64,000 bases of DNA, from assembly GCA_030141585.1 (NCBI GenBank), contig JAQIFP010000002.1, forward strand, positions 62,001-126,000. The letters run 5' to 3'. Made by a program: the position numbers and the translations under genes. The DNA is from Ophryocystis elektroscirrha. Its lineage: Eukaryota; Apicomplexa; Conoidasida; Neogregarinorida; Ophryocystidae. Below the pieces are notes generated by a model, which made no database searches, was not told where the DNA came from, and was given only the letters and a program-made list of their open reading frames with translations. The stretch's first letter is position 1. Every line of letters starts with the position of its first letter. Below are positions 20,232 to 32,076 of this stretch, piece by piece.

Positions 20232-23200
20232 ATGTTCAAAGAACAAGAAAATTATCCAGATTACAAAACTCAGAACTCTAAAGAGTCTTATGATATCAAC
20301 AGTAAGAATTTTTTATATTTAATATCTCTAGAAGAACACCCTTCACAAGCTGATATTTTGGACACAGCATATGAAGAGGATAAGGTGATTGAAATACAAT
20401 CTTTAATATTGTATTGTGTTGGAATAAAAGCAGTATAACAGATATATAATTACATAAGTTTAACAACGTCAGCATTCTTCTTAAATAACATCTAATATAA
20501 ATATATCTTATGATTCTATACAATGAATTAACATCTAATTTAACGCAACTTTTTTAATTAGAGACATTAGTTATACAGATTTGAAATAATATTGTAAAAT
20601 TAGGAGTTAAATTTAAATAAAGAAAATGAGTTTGGAAACGATTCGATGAAAAACGATAATAAAGTAAGTAAACAAATTTTCATATAATTTCAGTTATGCA
20701 AAGACACTAAAGTTGAAACAAAGAAAATTTTAGTCGATACGTTTTGTGAAGAGATTGACTCTAATAATTTGGGCTTAAACATTAAATTAGTATCAGACAT
20801 TCAAACTTCAGAATCTAAGAAAACAATTATTCGTTCAGATTCAGAAAGTGATCAGATACAATTTGACTCTAATAAAAAAGCAGATATAAAACAATTAAGC
20901 TCACATGAAATTTCTTCAAATAAGCATTTTACACCAAAGAACACAAATTTTAGTGAAGTTGACAAAACTTCAGCTTCTATATCAAATTTAGATGATTCAA
21001 TCATGAAAGAAAGTGATCAGACAAAGATTATATTAAATGATAAAAAAGTAGAATCGGAAAACGCTTTCACATCAGGTTCATTTGATCTAAATCTAGAAAA
21101 CGACGCATTCCAGGAAAAAACTGTTGAAACAAAGTTATCTAACGGCGAGTATAACCAGGAAAATTCTGATCAAATTTATTCTCAGAGCCTAGACAAAATG
21201 TCTTATTTTACCGAATCGGACGTTTCACAAGACTTCAATAAAAGCTCTGCACCCCCAACTACTGATACCGTTAACATAATCATATCGGCAGAAGATAAAA
21301 CTATTCTAAATTCATATACTTTGAGCATGGAAAACAAAATTATAAACGATATGTGTTCAGAAAAACTAGAAACGGGAAGTATCAATGGAGTTGTTGTCTC
21401 TGATTCTCACATAGACACAAATTTAACTAATTTACATGAGGAAGAAAACGCAAATACCCAAGAAAGTAATGAATTCAATCATAATACTGAAAATATTGAG
21501 AGACTTGAAAAAACTTCAGAGGAAACTATTGTAGAAACTCCAGAGGAAACTATTGTAGAAACTCCAGAGGAAACCATTGTAGAAACTCCAGAGGAAACCA
21601 TTGTAGAAACTCTAGAGGAAACCATTGTAGAAACTCCAGAAGAAACCATTGTAGAAACTCCCGAGAAAACCACTGTTAAAACTCCAGAGGAAACCATTGT
21701 AGAAACTCCAGAGGAAACCATTGTAGAAACTCTAGAGGAAACCATTGTAGAAACTCCAGAAGAAACCGTTGTAGAAACTTCAGAGAAAACTATTGTAGAA
21801 ACTCCAGAGGGAACTATTGTAGAAACTCCAGAGGGAACTATTGTAGAAACTCCAGAGGGAACTATTGTAGAAACTCCAGAGGAAACCATTGTAGAAACTC
21901 CAGAGGAAACCATTGTAGAAACTCCGGAGGAAACCATTGTAGAAACTCCGGAGGAAATCATTGTAGAAACTCCGGAGGAAACCATTGTAGAAACTCCGGA
22001 GGAAACCATTGTAGAAACTACAGAAAAGAGAAATATTGTAGAAATTAAAGAGAAAAAGACCACTACAGAAAATTTGGAAGAGAAAAATACTTTGAAAAGT
22101 ATGGAGAGGAACATAGTTGATAATACAAAAGATACCATTGTAAAAAATTTAGAGGAAAACATTGTAGAAAATCCAGAAGAGTATATTGAAAATAATATTA
22201 AAGAAAATGAAATTGAAAAGTCTGCTAATGCGGCAGTCGAAGAAGTTACAAGAGAAACTTTGAAACAGATTGGTCAGAAAAGCTTTAAAGAAAACATTGA
22301 AACCACTATTACTCAAGAAAAACTGGTAGAAAAAGAAATGATTGAATTTCAAAAAGCTGTTGAAAATAAATTAGAGAATAGTGTACCTAGAATAATGATT
22401 CCAGATAAAGCTGAAATAAAAGCAGCTCTTCATCATAACGAAAAAACTCACTTTGATAAAGCTAGTGAGATAATTGATAGTATTAATGAATCAAAGACTG
22501 AATTAGAAATATTCGATGAAGTAATAGACAAATATGTTGCGTCTAAGGATAATGTAAAGGAAGTTTCAAGTGTTAATAATAAATCTGTTCAAAGTCAGAA
22601 AGGTTCGTCGATCAATGAATCACTTGAATTAAATGAGCAATCAGATTTATCACACAACGACAATTACAATGAAATTAGAGCTCAAATTCCTTCATATCGA
22701 GCTACAGAAAATTTAAAGACTAATAATTTGGGTTATTATATTCCAAAGCTGTCTTACAACTCAAATTTTGTTCATAAAGGAAATATGGAACCGAATATCA
22801 CTTATAACGCACCTAGAACTCAAGATTTTATTAACAGGACTACGACAACTTATAAGAAGTCAGATATATCAAATCAGCACTATTCGTATCCTACTTATCA
22901 AGATTTAAAAAAACAACCTAATCTAAAAGTTGTATCTTCGAATCAAGTACATCCATTGCATGTAACTACGGGAACGCACAACCAAAAAACCGGCGCGGAA
23001 TATACACCAAAATATATAGGGAGTTCAAGTATAAATTATGGAAATATTCCAAGATCGTATGATTATTACAACCGAGATGTTCATAATTCCAGAATTGTTT
23101 CTAATTTAACAGATTTAAAAGTATGAAAAAAATCAATTTACTTATTTTGTTTTGTAGGGAATGAATCCTCAAACTGTAAATGATTATGAGAGCTATAAAT

Positions 23201-23409
23201 TACAATCACATAAAATCTCAAATCCAAAATCTATTAAAACTAATATTATAAAGGCTCTGTCTGAAAGTAATCCAGAATTTATTCAACCAGCAAACCAGTC
23301 TTCAATTGAACACAATAATTTCAAAGAAAATAATGGGGACTCTTCTTGCATAAAACCAGCTACTTCAACAAAAATAAAAAATTCCAAAAAATGCGGATGT
23401 AATTGTTAA
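20232..23409 (+). CDS. Large acidic repeat protein (ETPEETIV repeats) ending in CGCNC
   Basis: Starts MFKEQENYPDYKTQNSKES. Introns: a donor near 20384 to about 20606, 20664-20693 (30 nt) and 23121-23157 (37 nt). The main exon codes for more than 780 residues. It is Ser/Asp/Glu-rich at first, then has about 20 copies of an 8-residue repeat ETPEETIV (21520-22020), then Lys/Glu-rich helix-like sequence, then a Tyr-rich part ('SYNSNFVHKGN', 'YDYYNRDVHNSR') and the C-terminal KKCGCNC. Terminal cysteines suggest palmitoylation. The Val/Pro/Glu repeat resembles, but does not match, the alveolin motif of inner membrane complex (cortical) proteins. No enzyme domain is seen; the cortical role is a guess. 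Confidence 0.6.
21520..22020 (+). repeat. 24-bp coding minisatellite encoding ETPEETIV
   Basis: About 21 tandem 24-bp units (gaaactccagaggaaacc plus attgta). Variants fall in blocks: a GGAACT group (three adjacent EGT copies) and a CTCCGG group (several adjacent copies near the right end), which shows block-wise duplication. All copies keep frame with the host protein. Confidence 0.92.
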
Positions 23410-23535
23410 GCATGAATAAGTTTTTTGATGTATAATCATTGCTTAGTTTTTTACTTAGGTTTTTTTTGTATGTTTAATTTAGTTGTTTATTTACATGGAT
23501 TATTAGGAAAGAAACTTTTTAATCATTATTAGTTC

Positions 23536-24826
23536 ATGCAAATTTCTCATTTTAAAAAGGTATATTTTCTTATAAAATTAGGGCTAAAATTACGTAGCCA
23601 TTAAAAATATTATCTTGTTATCACAGATATACTAAAAGCTTTTAACGTTTTAGATTTTAGTCATCGGAGGTGGTTGTTGGGGCACTGCCATTGCAAGAAT
23701 TGTTGCTACAAACACAAAAAAAAATGAAGAATTTAGCTCAGATGTCCATTTATGGACTTATAACGAAAATTACACTGAAAATGGAATTAGTCGTCCTTTA
23801 GTAGATGTTATAAAAGAGCGTCGTGAAAATATTAAATATTTACCTGGTTTTAAACTACCTGATAATTTATTGGTAGTTAGCGATTTAGAAATACATGCCA
23901 AAGATGCTGACTATTTAATATTTGTATTACCTCACCAATTTTTGGAATCCGTCTGTATAAATATTAAATCAGTTGTGAAAAAAAGTGCTCAGGCAATAGT
24001 TTTATCTAAAGGATTGCACGTCATAGACAACAAGCCAGTAGTGCCTTCGATGCTAATTGAGAATATTTTGAATCTACCTTGCTGTGCACTATCTGGTGCT
24101 AATATTGCAACGAGTATTGCAAAAGAGCAATTTTCAGAATCCACACTCGGCTACAAGTTGGACAACATAAAAGTTAGCCAAATTTGGAAAGAAATGTTTG
24201 ACACCTCGTATTTTAAAATTAATGGAGTTCCCGACATTATAGGGGTTCAGTTATGTGGTGCACTAAAAAATATAGTAGCGCTAGCAGTAGGCTTTAGCTA
24301 TGCAGTAGGAACATGTTCAAACACGAAAGCTGCTATAATGAGAATCGGGATGGAAGAAATAAAGTTACTTTCTTGTTCTTTCTACGATAATATAATGGAA
24401 GATACATTTAATGATAGCGCTGGTTTTGCAGATATAGTTACAACTTGTATGGAAGGTAGTACCATATAATGTAAACTGTTTTGATTTATAGGTCGTAATG
24501 TTAAATGCGCAGCCGAATATATACTAAGCAACGGAACCAAGTCATGGGAAGAGATAGAGGCTTCAATGTTGAATGGTCAAAAACTGCAAGGTCACTACAC
24601 GTGTCGATCAATACAGAAATTATTAAAACACTACAATCTTGAAATCTATTTTCCGTTGTTTACTGCTATATATAATATTGCTTTTGAGAAAGCTCCAGTG
24701 ACTGAGCTCTTTACGAGCTTGTCTTCTGATTGTCATCATCAACTTAAATTGACAGGAATTCCTTCAATAAATAATTTTACTCAAAAAATAAAAAAAATTC
24801 GGTCAAACATTTTTATCACAACATAA
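23536..24826 (+). CDS. GPD1: NAD-dependent glycerol-3-phosphate dehydrogenase
   Basis: Exon 1 (MQISHFKK) joins across the 94-nt intron 23560-23653 to ILVIGGGCWGTAIARIV, the GxGxxG NAD site. The middle shows 'YLIFVLPHQFLESVC', 'IVLSKGLHV', 'CCALSGANIATSIA', 'QLCGALKNIVALAVGF' (catalytic Lys in GALKN), and 'NTKAAIMRIGMEEI'. A 36-nt intron (24456-24491) joins EGRNVKCAAEYI, then 'LNGQKLQGHYTCRSI'. About 386 residues, full length. It interconverts dihydroxyacetone phosphate and glycerol-3-phosphate, feeding phospholipid synthesis and NADH reoxidation. Usual A-x-R of TAAI(M/I)R is present. There is no evident targeting peptide, so a cytosolic form is likely. Confidence 0.92.
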
Positions 24827-25051
24827 ATTGATCATCAATTTTTGTTTAATAAGTTACTTAAAAGAAACGCAATACTGTTCTTATCAAATATCGTCTATGA
24901 ATTTTGTTTTTTTTTTAATTTAAATTGGTTTTTATATATTTATGAAATTATGGGTTTTTGTTTGAACCATTGAGAAAAAATTTCAATTTTATTATAAACA
25001 ATCAATGATAAAGATATTGTTGAAGTTGTGTGAAATAAATACTCAAATTAA

Positions 25052-27900
25052 ATGCTAAGCCCCAAAAAATTAGGTTTGAGTAATTTTAAAACAGCCGATT
25101 TCGGTTTGAAAGTAGAATTGAAAAATTCAACAAATTTGGGAAAAGTTACTGAATGGGAGCTTATTAGTGTTTCAATAGCAATTTTGGGAACTTTTTCTTT
25201 GATAGATTTTGCATTTCATTTAGAAGTGTTAAGTATCATTACCTTTTTAGTATCTTTTATAGGATTTGGTTCTTTGTTATCACGCTCTCTAAACTTTATT
25301 CTTCAATACACACTGTCAATTTTCTTCCTTCTAATCTGCTGCATAATATGTTTCGTTTGGGTGATAAATGACTATTCCGGCAATCTTCATAATTCCACAT
25401 CCTGTAAACTCTCAGCAGAATTGAAAAATGGTATCACTGGCACTAGTTGTGAATTTGATAAATTATGGATGGTTTTATGTGGACAAATGTGCTTTCTTAT
25501 TTGCCTCACTATTCTCGTAGGACTAATTTTGATAAGCGCGTGGAAAAATTTTGAAATACCATACATAAATCATAAAAAAATCAAAGCAAATTGGTCAAGA
25601 TTACAATTTGAGGGACGACACAGGATCACATTTTGGCAGTGTTACGTGTCAGCATTAGGAGCTTTATTTATTTTAACTGCAATCCATACAGTAATAATGG
25701 ACTTTCTTGTAGGAATCCCTTTGTTAATTTTATTGTTCGTAGCAGGAATATGCTGGCTTTTTTTGAAACCTGATTCAGTCATAATGAGTCTATCAAAAAC
25801 TGAATATTCAAAACCTGTGATTAAAAGAAAAACAATACCAATAAACAACAGAAAAAGATTGATTTTGTCTATAATTTTGACGTTATCATCATTGGCAGCC
25901 GTAGTTTGTGTTTCGATACGAATCAAACAACTAGGTCCCAACTTAGTTATTATCAACCCATTAGGTTTAGGTGCACAATCACCAATACTTTCAAAACTCA
26001 ATGAAAATGATTCTAATACTTTGGAGAACTTTTTAGAAGTAAAAAATCAAGTTGAATCAAACAATGAAAGTCCAGCTATATTAAAAGTAGATTCAAGCTC
26101 ATCAGAGGTATCAACGAAAACGGTAATTGGTGACAACGAATTAGGCGAGAATTTTTGGGAAAAGCTTGAAAATCAATTACCGGAAGATTTTAAAGATATA
26201 GATTCTGCACGAAGTTTGAGAAATATAACGCATCAAAATTATGGAATTCATAAGTATAAACTAAAAAACTCTCAATCTGAAATGCGTGTAAGAAGTCTTT
26301 TGACGCAAGGAGGAGATCATGAGACTACTTTTACAGCTTTGATTATGGGTCGTTTAAGTATTGCATCACAGTTTTTTGTTAGCATAATATTTATTATAAG
26401 TTCTGTATTACTATTAAATTCAACCACTACGAATCAACATATACAAAAGCTTTTACAAGATTACATCATCTATAAAGAAAATAATTCTTTCAGTTCTCCT
26501 AAACAAAAGCCTAGTGTTGTCGATTCCAACTTATATAAGTCAATCGCTTCAGAAAGCGTTTTGAAGCGGTTTGATCATAGTGACTATAAAATGCATCAAG
26601 AAAGTCCTGAATCCAATCAAAAAACGTGCTCTGCACAAAACAATAGATATGGATTGACGGATCAGTTCGTAGATTTGCAGTCCAAAATATATGAAGATAA
26701 AGGAGATTTGATTGAAAAGCAAGAATCTAAAGCTAGTTCCTATAAAAACGGTTCACAACAACAAAAGATAACAGATAATTATTCTTCTGATCAGTATGAA
26801 ATTGTTAATCCGGATAATAATTCTCGATCTGAGGAAATTACGTCATTTGATAAACATACAACTAATGATGAGGAAGAACTTGAAAATCAAAACAATAATT
26901 GTTTACTGGTAAAAAGTAAAACTATAACAGATCCATCAAATTTGCTTGCTGATTTTGATCCTAGTATAGTTGTCGATCGGTCGCTTGTAGAGGAATACGA
27001 TCAATTAGGTGAAACTGTAAAAAATTATAATCTATATGAAACAAGTAGGTTATACCGAGTTTGGGTAAATTACACGTTCGGGTACCGAGCTTAATTCGAA
27101 CAGTTCAAAAGTTGCATTTTGATTATATAAAAGGTGCAAATATTGTTTTAAGTATTTATTGAAGAAATTTTTTTAAAACATATAAATTTTGTTTACAGAT
27201 AAAGACAATAATACAACATCTCAAAACCCAGCAAATATCAATCCGAAGGTTACAAAAACGACTGAAAACTTAACAGGTACTGTCAAATTAACTTCAATGA
27301 AACAATATGACTTTTCTAGGTAAAACTAATTTAGCTGGTTTGATAAGTTCAATTGAATATAATACTGAAGATCATGAAAACCCACAAGCAATGGAAAAAC
27401 CTGTAAATGTGATAGAAAAATACAATTTTAGGCTTTATTTGATTTATTGACAAAACCTTTTAAGATAGTATCTCGCAAGTCAGCAGGTACAAGTCTAATC
27501 AGATGAATGTGTTATATTATATAGATAATATTCTGAAACCCAAAATAAGTTCAATTGTAAATGATGAAGCAAATAACCAGTTTAAAAGTATTAAAAGTAA
27601 TTATATTGATGTTATAAACTGTAGATATAAAAGCAGGTTTTTCAGAAAGCTGCAATGATCTTGAAAAAAATGACTTTGATAAAACTGGGGAGAGCATTGA
27701 AATTTGTAAAGATCCAGAGAATAAAGAAAGATATTTCAGTAAATCACTTTCCAAAGTTTATTATTATCATAGATTGGAACAAAATTCATACATTATATGC
27801 AGCTAGCTCAACAGCTACAACATCTGTCAGTATTTTAAATGACCTTAAAAAACAATCTAGCAGCAAAAAATGTATTCAGCAAGGTTTATTTTGTGTATAA
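25052..27900 (+). CDS. Multi-span membrane protein with long acidic C-terminal tail, unknown
   Basis: The first exon codes for about 650 residues. It has hydrophobic spans near residues 35-55, 60-80, 85-110, 140-165, 195-215, 220-240 and 270-285. A lumenal or exposed loop of about 140 residues follows, then another span (SQFFVSIIFIISSVLLL), then a Ser/Asn/Glu-rich tail. Downstream exons, all phase 1 or 0 and joined by introns of 28-37 nt, read 'NTTSQNPANINPK', 'ALFDLLTKPFKIVSRKSA' and 'SSTATTSVSILNDLKKQSS', ending at 27900. The junction near 27010-27199 is the least certain; if it is wrong the first gene ends at 27094 and the downstream exons are a separate gene. No transporter family was recognised. 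Confidence 0.5.
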
Positions 27901-28129
27901 TTATTAATTTAGTTTAAACTAAATTAATTCACGATATTGTTTATAACAGTTAGCTAAATGAAAATGCTTCTTTGTATATATGAAATATTATTTTGGAACG
28001 TTTGCTAATTTGTTGGATTTTCTTGATTTTAACAGAATAAATTTATTTGTTTTCTATTGTAACTTGATCAGTTTTGAATATATATTTACTAGTTTTGATT
28101 ACTTTTTTCAACTTTTGGTGTAACTGGAT

Positions 28130-29206
28130 TTAATACATCAAATCAACTGAATTAGCTAGATTATTAAAGTGGTTTAAATTATTTCTAAATATAAAAACTA
28201 TTTGATATGCGGGTTGATTAATTCTCAAAAGTTCAGGTGTTAAGAAAGACTTTATACAACATGTGTTAAGATAATTAAAATTCTTCAATTTATCAATATT
28301 TTTTGTCTCAAAATTAAGAAGACATCTCTGCACTAATTGTTTCTATTGTAATTAAACTTACATCATAATTAATATTATAATCACATTTGGATGAGTTAGA
28401 CAGTAATTGGGGTTTAACTGATTTCAGAACTGTTTGATCATAAAAATTGCTAATCCACTGTGTTAACAAAGGTTTTTTAACATTGTAACGATTTTCGATC
28501 GCCTTTTCTAGTTCCAGTAATTTACATAAAGTTTAAATACCCTTGATATAATTAAATATGGAGATAAACTTGGAAGCTTCGTTCGAACAGACAAATTCAA
28601 GATTTATTGTTGTATTCTGCTTATCAATATGTAGCTCTGTATTTGTATTTGCATAGTTAAGTATGTTTTTTCGATAAATTAAATCTCTCATGTCTAAATA
28701 TTTTGTTGCTTGCTGGAACAAGCTGTTTCTTTTTATGTATCTGATGCAAAGAAAGAAATCGATACCTAATTGAAAAATGCAATATCAAATCAAATTAGTA
28801 TTTAAAACAAACCTTTTTTCAAAAAATTGATTTTTCCTAAAGTTGAAAAATTTGAATTTTTTCGAAATGTAGCCTCAAAAACTTGAGACAGACAGTATGA
28901 TTGTTTATCATCAATCAAGCTTTCATGCTTTTTAGAACATGGAATCATCAGTGGAGAGTTATTTTGTTTTACATTTAGATTTGATTCCTGAGTATTTAAG
29001 CAATTAATGTAGATATTCTTAGCTTGATTTGACTATTTTAAATTAAGCTAGTACATAACTCATCGCTATTAATAAATTACTTTGAATAAGTTGATATGAT
29101 TATAATCTGATACTTCAGAACTGCTTCTGCTCAGTAAACTATCCAGTTCTACAAATAATTTTTTTGTATTTTGAACTAATAATTTATATTCTGTATTCAA
29201 CTTCAT
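28130..29206 (-). CDS. Conserved-looking protein of unknown function
   Basis: The ATG at 29204-29206 starts MKLNTEYKLLVQNTKKLFVE. Later exons read 'SCFxx'-free hydrophilic sequence including 'MIPCSKKHESLIDDKQSYC', 'GIDFFLCIRYIKRNSLFQQA', 'TQWISNFYDQTVLKSVK', 'QRCLLNFETKNIDKLKN' and 'NQPAYQIVFIFRNNLNHF', ending at 28130. Introns of about 29-32 nt are visible (for example the one starting GTAAGTTTAATT). The composition is ordinary globular sequence with several Cys, without transmembrane spans or a signal peptide. No family was recognised. Confidence 0.4.
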
Positions 29207-29510
29207 GCTGAAATTGAATTATTAATATCAGAAGGTTAGAACGAATAATTTTCTATATTTTGCGAAATGCTATGTTATTTTAACAGTTATTCAAGGAAAA
29301 TGCCATAAGCTAGTTTTCTAACTGAATAACATCAATTGTTCAGCAAATTACTTCATAAATTATTATGTTTCCTAAATATTTGATTGAAAATTAATTGGTT
29401 GAGCATAGAGCGCATTTTTATCAGTTTCGGAATTTTAACGTCCTTAAAATAAATTTTAGCAAATTAAGAATTTGCCACTTTTTTTTTAAATAGCTTAAAT
29501 AAAGTTGTCA

Positions 29511-29915
29511 ATGGTTTTGAAAGATAAAAAAAACCCTAAAGCAAAAAAACAAAGAAAAGACAAAGAAGTCAAAATTGTGGTTCCAGAAGCATCTCGTCAG
29601 AATACCCCAGATAATGAGGATATAACATACGACGACAAATTGAAAACATTTTTGAAATCATCTTTTGTCGAACAAGGATTGCACCCTGCATACATATATG
29701 GACTAAAACCTTTAAATTTAGGCAACTGCTCAAATGTTCAACCTATGTTTTCGTCTGTTAATACGTGGCCGTATATACCAACAAAAACTGTTCCTGGGTT
29801 TGTTTTTGATGGAGCTGAATTCTACAATTATAACCAACCCGAAAAATCAAACACGACATTTTTAAATAAAGTTTATCATATTATATCAACAGTAGGCGGC
29901 TGTTGGATAATTTAG
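29511..29915 (+). CDS. Small Lys-rich protein, unknown function
   Basis: A single exon of 134 residues. It starts MVLKDKKNPKAKKQRKDKEV, a basic stretch, followed by a Pro/Tyr/Trp-containing part ('LHPAYIYGLKPLNLGN', 'NTWPYIPTKTVPGFVFDG') and ends STVGGCWII. An in-frame TTG lies two codons upstream, but the ATG is the better start. The C-terminal Cys near the end and the aromatic repeats of short motifs look structural. No family was recognised. It ends about 70 nt from the convergent TLDc gene. Confidence 0.5.
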   Translation: MVLKDKKNPKAKKQRKDKEVKIVVPEASRQNTPDNEDITYDDKLKTFLKSSFVEQGLHPAYIYGLKPLNLGNCSNVQPMFSSVNTWPYIPTKTVPGFVFDGAEFYNYNQPEKSNTTFLNKVYHIISTVGGCWII

Positions 29916-29984
29916 CTGTAATTATTAACAGTTTTTTACGCAGTAAAATTTGAAGCAGGTTTTTTTTTTGAAAATTTATTTGAT

Positions 29985-31874
29985 TTAAGATTTAATGTTG
30001 AAAATAACTTCACGATCAAATTTGTGTTCAAGCAGTCGCGTTCTATCTACCTGCCGACGTTCTTGTCTTAACTAAAAAAGAAATTTTTAACGGAAAGATA
30101 AACCATATGAATTACCTTACTGTCAGAAACTTTCGCAGTTTTCTGACAATTTAATTGCTCTTCAAATCCAATTCCCCAGATCTCTATTTCTTTTATGTGA
30201 AATATATGTTGGAAGTTTTGTTTATCTATGTAAAGCGCTCCTTTAGCAAATGTAGTGTCCATGTCCGTTGAATAACATTTTTTAAAATCTTTAAAATAGT
30301 TAGGTTGAAAGTTATATTGACTACCTGAATCTATCCAGAGTCGGAAAGACCTAGTTTGACCCCCAAATCCCAAACCCTATTGAAAATATTCGATAAATGA
30401 TGTAATTTACTTTGGGGAATGCGTCTTGTTTGTGGTTGAAAAATATATAATTACTAGAAGCTCCATCAACTCTTTGAAACATTTAAAGTAATAAAATTAT
30501 ATTACTTCATAATATTAAAGTGAGGGCTATATGTAAAAAGAAATGTGTTTGGTGTACCAAAATATTTAACGCATTCTCTTAATTCTCTGATTTTAAATAG
30601 ATAAACACAATTATATACCCTTCAAAAAAAGCTCCCAAAATGTAGTCATCAATGGACTTAATTATTAATGTTAAATATCCAGGATAATACAGGACTTGTT
30701 TAGAAAGTTGAGCAAAACTAAATCCTAATCATAGATGCTTATGTTGATAAATAACCATGTTTGGAAGATTTGTACAGTATGGACCAAGACATGTTAATAC
30801 AATCTGGAATATTTTGAATCAACTAATAAAAGCAATATTTAGGCTCAAAATAGTTATACTAAAAACCACAGTTCAATATTTAATAGGTAATTTATATTGG
30901 CTGAAGTGTCAGCTGAATTTTGACATTTAAGTAAGTAATTCTCAGTTTCTTTGGTAGTTGTATCCTTTAAAAAAGTTTTGAAGTTATAGGCAAAATTTGG
31001 CAAATAACTTTCTTGCCATGAACTAATTTCATCAATTATCAATTCATTCTTAATAGAGGAAAAATCTTCAAAATGTTTCACAATTGATCTGATTTGGTGA
31101 AGATTTTTTAACTGTTATTTTACTTCATTTTTATAAAATCGCGTAAAATATCGAATGAGCGCGTATTGGAAACTGTTATTGTATCTATCAAAACACATTA
31201 TTGTAAAACTTTTAATATTTTTTATATCTATTGTTGTTTCAAATGCATATAAAATGTTGTAGACGTTTGAATTATTTCGGACAAAGTTTAAGTTTTTGTA
31301 CTACTAATTGACTAGATTACTGTTGTGTTTCTTCAAGACATTTTCACATAAATCTTCATCCAGTAAAGTAGCTGGAGGATTTGAGTTGAAGACAGTTGTT
31401 ATAAATGCCACAATCAAGAAGCAGTGAAATGTTTGAGATTTTGAATTGTGTGGGTAATATTTTTTCAAAGTTGATACTAGAAATGCAACAATAGAAAAAT
31501 CATTTTTTAACCATTCTGATTCTGAAATACGAATAATCACAAAAAAATTGTCTGATTGGTATATATACTGTAGTTTTTAAATTTATAGTTTAACCTATTT
31601 TAAGTATATTTTTGGTAGCGATGTTTGAGTCCAAAGTCAAAGCGGAGTATGAGAATTTTACTATTAACTCAAAGATAATGAAATGCAGTTCTTCAGGAAA
31701 CAGATTTACGATACAGTGAACTGGGTAGTTATGTTTCAATGATTTAATATGTGGGCTTAATCCTGTTAATTTTGAATAATTAGAATGAATTTTAGCTAAA
31801 AATAGATTATCATTGTCATGATTTATAGCTTTTCCATAGTAATCTGTTTTTGCATGAGAATTCAATCCTCCCAT
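29985..31874 (-). CDS. TLDc-domain protein with a myristoylation-type N-terminus
   Basis: The ATG at 31872-31874 gives MGGLNSHAKTDYYG, an N-myristoylation signal (Gly2, small/Ser6). The C-terminal third is a TLDc domain: 'NTFLFTYSPHFN', 'DDYILGAFFEGYI', 'GFGGQTRSFRLWIDSGSQYN', 'FAKGALYIDKQNFQHIFHIK' and EIEIWGIG. It ends, after a 44-nt intron, with LRQERRQVDRTRLLEHKFDR. TLDc proteins bind the V-ATPase and affect its assembly and oxidative-stress tolerance; myristoylated members (RTC5, mEAK7) sit on vacuole or lysosome membranes. The middle exons (30850-31540) are helical and less conserved; exact splice sites there were not all fixed. Confidence 0.68.
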
Positions 31875-32076
31875 TTTAATTTCTAATATAAATTTATATA
31901 TGGCTCTTACACAAAACTCAATTTTCAAATAAATGGCATAATTATGTATAAATAATGAAAAATTTTATATTACTAGCAATAAAAAATTAAGAACATAAGG
32001 AAAAACTATTTTTTAAACGTAGACAAATATTTTTACAAATAACACAGAATTTGTAACATGGTTTTATTAAATTTGT

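Noticed and set aside
21479..22162. A 227-residue minus-strand frame with STMVSSGV repeats.
   Set aside because: It is the antisense of the ETPEETIV array inside the much longer + strand exon, and has no start or end context of a gene.
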